Shown piece after piece: positions 58,962 to 64,000 of a DNA stretch of 64,000 nucleotides; within the stretch, counting starts at the first letter, position 1, and each line of letters starts with the position of its first letter. The stretch covers positions 40,819,628 through 40,883,627 of the forward strand of contig CM022670.1 of assembly GCA_012295275.1 (NCBI GenBank), in the 5' to 3' direction. The translations under genes were made by a program, and so were the position numbers. Origin of the DNA: Chrysomallon squamiferum. Its lineage: Eukaryota; Mollusca; Gastropoda; Neomphalida; Peltospiridae. The notes under the pieces are model-generated. The model did not search any database. It was given only the letters and a program-made list of their open reading frames with translations, and had not been told where the DNA came from.

Positions 58962-61900
58962 CTACGATCCTCTCTTTTCTTGCAGGTACTGAGTCAGCAG
59001 CTGGGAGGGAACCTCAAAATATTCTCTCTTATTTTCTATCTGGGTTCTGCGTTCCCCACAATCATCATAACCTGCAACGAGAAATAGAAAATTAAAAAAT
59101 AAAACCATTTCAGTTATAATGTCTTATATATACTAGTGTGTGTGTCTGATTGTGTGAATGTTTACATGTTTGTTTGTTTGTCTGTATGTGTGTGTGTGGA
59201 TAAACATATCAAATATGTATAAACACAAACACATATATCACAGGAAAGAAAAAGACAAAGATTAAATACAACATACAAAGAAAAAGCCATAATCTATAAT
59301 CTACATGAGATTAAGTAGATGATTAACAGATGGAAGGAATATTTGAATATTTTGTAGTCTACATAATTTCTTGTTACAAGGTGACTAGTGTATGCTTGAG
59401 AAGACGTTGGCTGTCACTGTACTGTGAATTATTTGACTCATTAAATGTAGACTTTGTTTTCAATAATCAGTGTGTACAAAAAAAAAAAAAAAATTGTAAA
59501 TAGTAAAATTATCAGACATTACGAAATATAAAAGAAAAGGTTTTGGAAACTGTAATGAATATTAATGAAGTGTAAATAAAAAAGTCTTTGAAATTATTAG
59601 GAATATTAATGAAATATAAATGAAAAAGTCTAGGAAATTATAATGAATATTAATGAAGATTTTATAAAACAAAATTATAAATGGCATTTGAAATGAAACA
59701 TTATTATTTTTACCTGTTTGATTATGTTTTATTTAATAACTATTTTTTAAATTTAATTATATTTATTAACACACTTCAAGTGATGTATATATTATAATAT
59801 TTATACAGAACATCAACTGCAAATGTTATCAAGGGAAATAACTCTGATAAGCATTAAGAGGACCACACAGTATAAAACAACAAGCTAAAACTCAGTGACT
59901 TACTGTGGGAATGCAGACCAAGGTATTGACACAGGGCGTGCATTATCATCCTCTCAAATCCACTTGTAAGCCTGGACACATACACCGAGTTTGGCCATTC
60001 CTTGAAGAACGATACAATGTCATCTTCCAAAGCAGCAAGAAGACCCTAAATAATTGCAAAATAAATATTGTAAGTCAAAACAAATATCTGATTAACATCA
60101 AGCCTTTGAAGCATACAGACAGTGATTTGATTAAGTGTGAAATATGGTTTCTAATTTTTAATAATTTACTAGATAATAAATTCTGATTAACATTATAAAA
60201 TATATCAAGCCTTTCAAGAATAGAGACAGTGATTTGATTAAATGTGAAATAGGGTTTCTAGTTTTGAATAATTTACTAGAAAAGAAACTCACCATTGGCA
60301 TATGTTTTCTCTTGAACATAAGTCTTAGGTGTCGGTCGATGCGATTGTAACATGCTTGAGCTGAATAACCTGGATGACCTGAAACAGTAAAGTTATAGTT
60401 GCAGCAATGATGTTCTTCAGCATAGGTTCATATTACAGAAAGAACAACAAAAAACATTTGTGCCATAAATATTTGTGTGTGAATAAGATCTGTAACATGT
60501 TTGTATTTCTTTACTAGTTTACACACACACATTCTGTTCTGGTAAGAAAACAAAGACCACTGTGTGTTTTGAGGTTGCAGCATACTGACAAAATAGTAAC
60601 AAAAAGAAAATGACAATCAGATGAATGTTCATCATTCTTTAATAATGGAAGTAAAATATTAACTAGGTATATAAAAGTTTTTTTTAAAAAAGTCAAATGA
60701 CAAGATAAATACTTTTAGCTATGGTGTATAGTAACAGAAATGATAAAAAGAATTCAGTAAAATATTAATTTATTATAGATAAAAATAATTTGGTTTCATT
60801 TTGTTTAACAATGAAAGGACTATACTGAACTTTATACATATACATCTTACACTATATTACCAGAAACACATTTATATAAATACTTTTCTTTAGTGACACT
60901 ATAAAAAACTGTATACCAAAAATAAAATATTATTGTTGAACACAAATACATAAATGTCCATCTGTACAAGCCAGCCAATCCAAAATCATCAAAATACTTT
61001 CAATTAAAAAAACAAGTTGTTAGTAAAACAGTGAAAGGGAAATAAAAAAAGAGGTGCATATGATTATTTTGTTAGAGTCACTATTGTGCAGAATTAATTT
61101 GTTTACCAGTTGTCTTCATTTCAGAGAGCATTTTGTTGTTTATTCTCATTTTTGTAATTTGTATGAATATCAACCAGGTGGGTAACTCTTTATTTAATAC
61201 AACAATTATCTGAGCTTTTCTATAAATATTATATATTGTATTATATATTGTATGTATATGGGAAGTAACAGCACTGAAAAAGAAAACAAAATGTTGATAC
61301 TGGAACCTCTGATACAAATGATAACAAGGTGTGTGAGAAACTTTGTTTAAGAGCATGCAATAGTAAACATTCAGGGATTTGAACAAAACACATTGTGACC
61401 CGTCATCAAATCACTCTGAATAATATATACCTCAGTGAGTAGTATCTGTCAGTACAAGAATTACTACAATGGGAGGATTTTGTCCAGGAACAGCTGAGAA
61501 CAGAAAAAACAAAGGCAAACTTTTCGTCTCTTTCATATTTTTTTCCTTAAGTTTTTGACATAAATTTGCTTCTCAGTAATTTTATTTAGATGTGAAAAAA
61601 TGCATCACTTGTATCTTTAATTAAAAATTTATGAAAATAAACTCAACACTTTTGAAAGTGTTGTTAAACATTAGTTTTAATTCATTAAACCCACAGATAG
61701 CTTGCTGGTATCCACCAGAACTAGAGAACTGAACATCTCTCAAGCAGTACTGGTATATTTTAAACTCTCTTTTTCTCCTCTGTAATATTCTAGCAGATCA
61801 GTAAAGTGTTACTCAGTAAACTGATCTGATTATATGAAAGAAACCCGCTGACTGTGTCTATCAGGGCTGTGTCAGAACAGTGATAAGCTAAGTTTGCCTT

Positions 61901-62092
61901 TGCTTTGACAATTACACAGCTGATGGGGGTAAACACACCAGCCCGTTTATCTGGAATCTCCTCCCAAGTATCATTGTCATCATCAACACTGTTGTTGTCA
62001 GTTGCTGTGCACGATGCTGAGTGTACGTGTCCTGCAGTTTCCAAGATGTGATTCTGTTCTTCTTCAGAGGAGTTGATGAAGTCGTTCCAAAT
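58962..62092 (-). CDS. R3HDM4-like: R3HDM4-like R3H-domain protein, 3' four exons (5' end not in view)
   Basis: Exons in transcript order are 62092-61939, 60378-60293, 60045-59904 and 59071-58962, all GT-AG with matching phases (0, 1, 0, 1), ending TAG at 58962-58964. They encode 163 residues. IWNDFINSSEEEQNHIL matches the WNDF...EEQ segment of vertebrate R3H domain-containing protein 4. CYNRIDRHLRLMFKRKHMPM matches its helical segment. The block from EDDIVSFF through ERMIMHALCQYLGL is the R3H domain, with the defining Arg-x3-His as RMIMH. The tail ends in a PSQLLTQYLQE-like segment, as in the family. R3H domains bind single-stranded nucleic acids; the cellular role of R3HDM4 is poorly known. 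The first visible exon starts in phase 0 after a TTTCAG acceptor, so it is internal. The N-terminal exons should lie beyond 64000, making the Tc1/mariner element an intron insertion. Confidence 0.85.
59072..59903 (-). other. R3HDM4-like last intron
   Basis: AT-rich. Near 59500-59660 there are two to three diverged repeats of a unit containing AATGAATATTAATGAAG. Nothing else is recognised. Confidence 0.5.
60379..61938 (-). other. R3HDM4-like intron between the WNDF and helical exons
   Basis: GTGTGT donor and TTTCAG acceptor on the minus strand. AT-rich with few repeats. The open frames at 60428-60696 and 61081-61386 are not recognisable and lack family support. Confidence 0.5.
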
Positions 62093-62472
62093 CTGAAACA
62101 GAAAATTAATTATCAATCTGTTTTACTGTGTGTTTAATTCCACAATCTTCTCACTGTTTCACTCAGAAAATAGAGTAGGATTATTTGCATAATATCAATA
62201 TATATCTAAAAAAAAAAAACAGAAAAGGAAGAATGAAATAAATTTAAGCTGGCAGAAAGTGTTATTTTTTCGAGACTTAAAAACATGTTCTAGATAAGAA
62301 CGAAATTAAATATAAATCAAATGAACCTTTAGAGGTTTTTGAAATAGAATTCATACATTTATATTATTGAACAACAATCAATCTTTTAAATACATTTACA
62401 TTAAATTTCACCATTGTAATTACATTGTTATGTAACTGGGTTAACTTTGATGTACATAACATAAGAATCATA
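62093..62472 (-). other. Intron sequence of the R3HDM4-like gene up to the transposon
   Basis: AT-rich, with the acceptor of the next exon at its low-coordinate end. No feature seen. Confidence 0.45.
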
Positions 62473-63962
62473 AACTGAAGTACAAAAGAAAATTTATGTT
62501 TATTTATACAGTTTGTACAATGTATTTTAAAATTCCATGTAGTCGTAATGAACCAAAGGCAACCCTCATGTGATATATGTCCAAAACAAACCAAAAAACG
62601 TTATTCAGTGTATTGTGCATAGTTTGTGAAAAACACAATTTTCTGCAATTAGAGATGCAATTTTGTTCATAGCAGTATAACAGTCATTGGACATTGTGTG
62701 GAAACATTTAGGTTTACAGAAAAATGCAAGTAAAATGCCAAGATTGTCAGCAGCACAAAGAGAGCATTGATATGGCACAGATTGGGGATTCGAGCAGTCA
62801 TATTGCTTGAACCTTTGGCTGCTCAAAGCAAACCATAAATAAACTCTGTATACAATTTAACCAGACACATGATTGACCCAGAAGTGGAAGACCAAGTGTG
62901 ACCACCCCACGAGATAACAAGTACCTGCGTGTTCTCCACTTACATCACAGGTTCATCACAGTCACGTCATCAGCATCAACAGCATCAGCAAATGATGAGG
63001 CGACTGCATGCTGCTGGTATCTGGGCCTAAAGACCATTTCGTGGGATGTCCTTGACCTGTCAACATCATTTGAATCGTCTATGCTCAGCAAGGACAGTAC
63101 GTCGCTGGCAACATCTAACTGGGTACGAGTGCTCTTCACTGACGAAAGCCAGTTCAACATGTTTCGTGCAGATGACAGAGTGAGAATATACAGACATGGA
63201 GGTGAACGACTGACTCCACAGTGCATTCAACAAGTCCATCCCTGTGGTGGTGGTGGTATCATGGTTTGGATCAGAAAACCTGTCTAGTCACCATCCAGGG
63301 AAATCTGACAGCTCAGCTATATACTGAGCAAGTTTTGCAACCAGTTCTCCTTCCTTTCTTATGTCCAGGGTTCATATTGCATCAAGACAACGCCAGACTG
63401 CATACTGCCAGAATCACCATGGACTTCTTTAACCACAATAACTTTCATGTATTGCTGTGGCCAGCATGCTCCCCTGACTTATCTGCCACTGAACATCTCT
63501 GGGGCCAACTGGGAAGACAACTGAGACGTCAACCACATCAACCACATCAACCAGCCAATGTGCAGGAGCTGGAACAGGCTCCACAAGAAGAGTGAACATG
63601 GATCACAAATAACATCATCCAACAGCTGAAGTTTTCAATGAGGAGGCGAGTACTGGCTTGCATCAATGCCAGTGGAGGTCATACAAGATATTGAGTATGT
63701 TCCATTCACTACTGTGATAAACTGTCAACTTCAAGAGACAGTATCCTGATTTACATTTGCTTATGGAATTTTCCATTCATAACCAGCACGTGTTTGAACA
63801 AATTTCACGCTGTTAATTAATGTTGCTGAAGATTGTTTGTGATGACACATTCCTGGGTGACATAGTGAATATCAATACACATTTTACAGAGCGTGCAAAT
63901 GTTTTGTTGTTTTTGACTTATATGAGTTATTCTGGGTGGAAACTTTCTTTTGTACTTCAGTT
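62473..63962 (+). mobile_element. Tc1/mariner-type DNA transposon, decayed
   Basis: Inverted terminal repeats are visible: AACTGAAGTACAAAAGAA from 62473, and its reverse complement TTCTTTTGTACTTCAGTT ending at 63962. Each is flanked by TA (62471-62472 and 63963-63964), the target-site duplication of Tc1/mariner elements. The element is about 1.49 kb, a typical size, and encloses a transposase relic in the same orientation. The TIRs are nearly identical over about 20 bases, which suggests moderate age. Confidence 0.85.
62735..63694 (+). pseudogene. Tc1/mariner transposase relic (DD34E)
   Basis: The likely start MPRLSAAQRE at 62735 is typical of this transposase group. The N-terminal DNA-binding half is broken by several frame changes before the VTTPRDN motif (about 62898). 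The catalytic half retains the DDE triad: Asp in FTDESQF (63141), Asp in HQDNARLHTAR (63386) and Glu in SATEHLW (63491), with 34 residues between the second Asp and Glu, as in Tc1-type enzymes. A frameshift lies near 63265 after GGGIMVW. An in-frame TGA at 63592-63594 follows QEE, and the end motif (MRRR...GGHTRY) continues to a stop at 63692-63694. The enzyme is not functional. Confidence 0.85.
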
Positions 63963-63964
63963 TA

Positions 63965-64000
63965 TATCACAGCATCTTTTATCTTTGTACTTATACATTT
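63965..64000. other. Window edge
   Basis: Short AT-rich remainder beyond the transposon, expected to be intron of the R3HDM4-like gene. No feature. Confidence 0.4.

Noticed and set aside
60428-60696. Short minus-strand open frames inside an R3HDM4-like intron
   Set aside because: They do not extend the R3HDM4 match and have no suitable phase or family similarity.
62605-62826. 73-residue minus-strand open frame
   Set aside because: Antisense shadow of the N-terminal part of the Tc1/mariner transposase relic.

Overview
The window is animal nuclear DNA. It is very AT-rich, crowded with microsatellites, and carries sparse intron-containing genes with GT-AG junctions. Gene content and texture fit a lophotrochozoan, most likely a mollusc and possibly a cephalopod. 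That placement is inference from style and not from a marker gene. There is no bacterial, plasmid or CRISPR content.

Layout. (1) About 2.0-22.5 kb, + strand: a tandemly triplicated locus for a small secreted or surface protein made almost entirely of one NIDO (nidogen-like) domain. Copy 1 (2125-7610) is intact, with signal peptide, four exons covering the NIDO region and a terminal exon that looks like a GPI-anchor signal. A second terminal exon at 9804-10087, in the same splice phase, would instead give a Ser/Thr-rich stalk, a transmembrane helix and a short basic tail. Copy 2 (12623-16813) has a one-base frameshift and lacks exons 3 and 4. Copy 3 (18374-22500) is a heavily decayed relic. 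Introns and flanks of the copies are also homologous. (2) 26208-31963, - strand: a complete nine-exon YIPF1/YIPF2-type Golgi membrane protein gene. (3) 33330-35382, + strand: a two-exon actin gene, divergent from YIPF, with serum-response (CArG) elements upstream and a single-base deletion in exon 2. (4) 36355-36468: an isolated, intact extra copy of YIPF exon 5 with flanking intron. (5) About 36.5-46.5 kb: repeats, a local segmental duplication and two weak candidates for noncoding first exons. (6) 46635-54583, + strand: a three-exon four-transmembrane protein with the claudin/PMP22 signature. (7) 58962-62092, - strand: the last four exons of an R3HDM4-like gene, whose 5' exons are not visible here. 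(8) 62473-63962: a decayed Tc1/mariner element with terminal inverted repeats and TA target duplication, placed upstream of the visible R3HDM4-like exons.

The genes do not form one pathway. YIPF (Golgi traffic), actin (cytoskeleton), claudin-like (membrane/junction) and R3HDM4-like (nucleic-acid-binding domain) are unrelated neighbours. The part most likely to be undescribed is the NIDO cluster: a compact single-domain surface protein that may switch between GPI and transmembrane anchoring by alternative terminal exons, with younger copies decaying beside it. All exon joins were worked out by hand from frame, phase and splice consensus. No transcript or database evidence was available.
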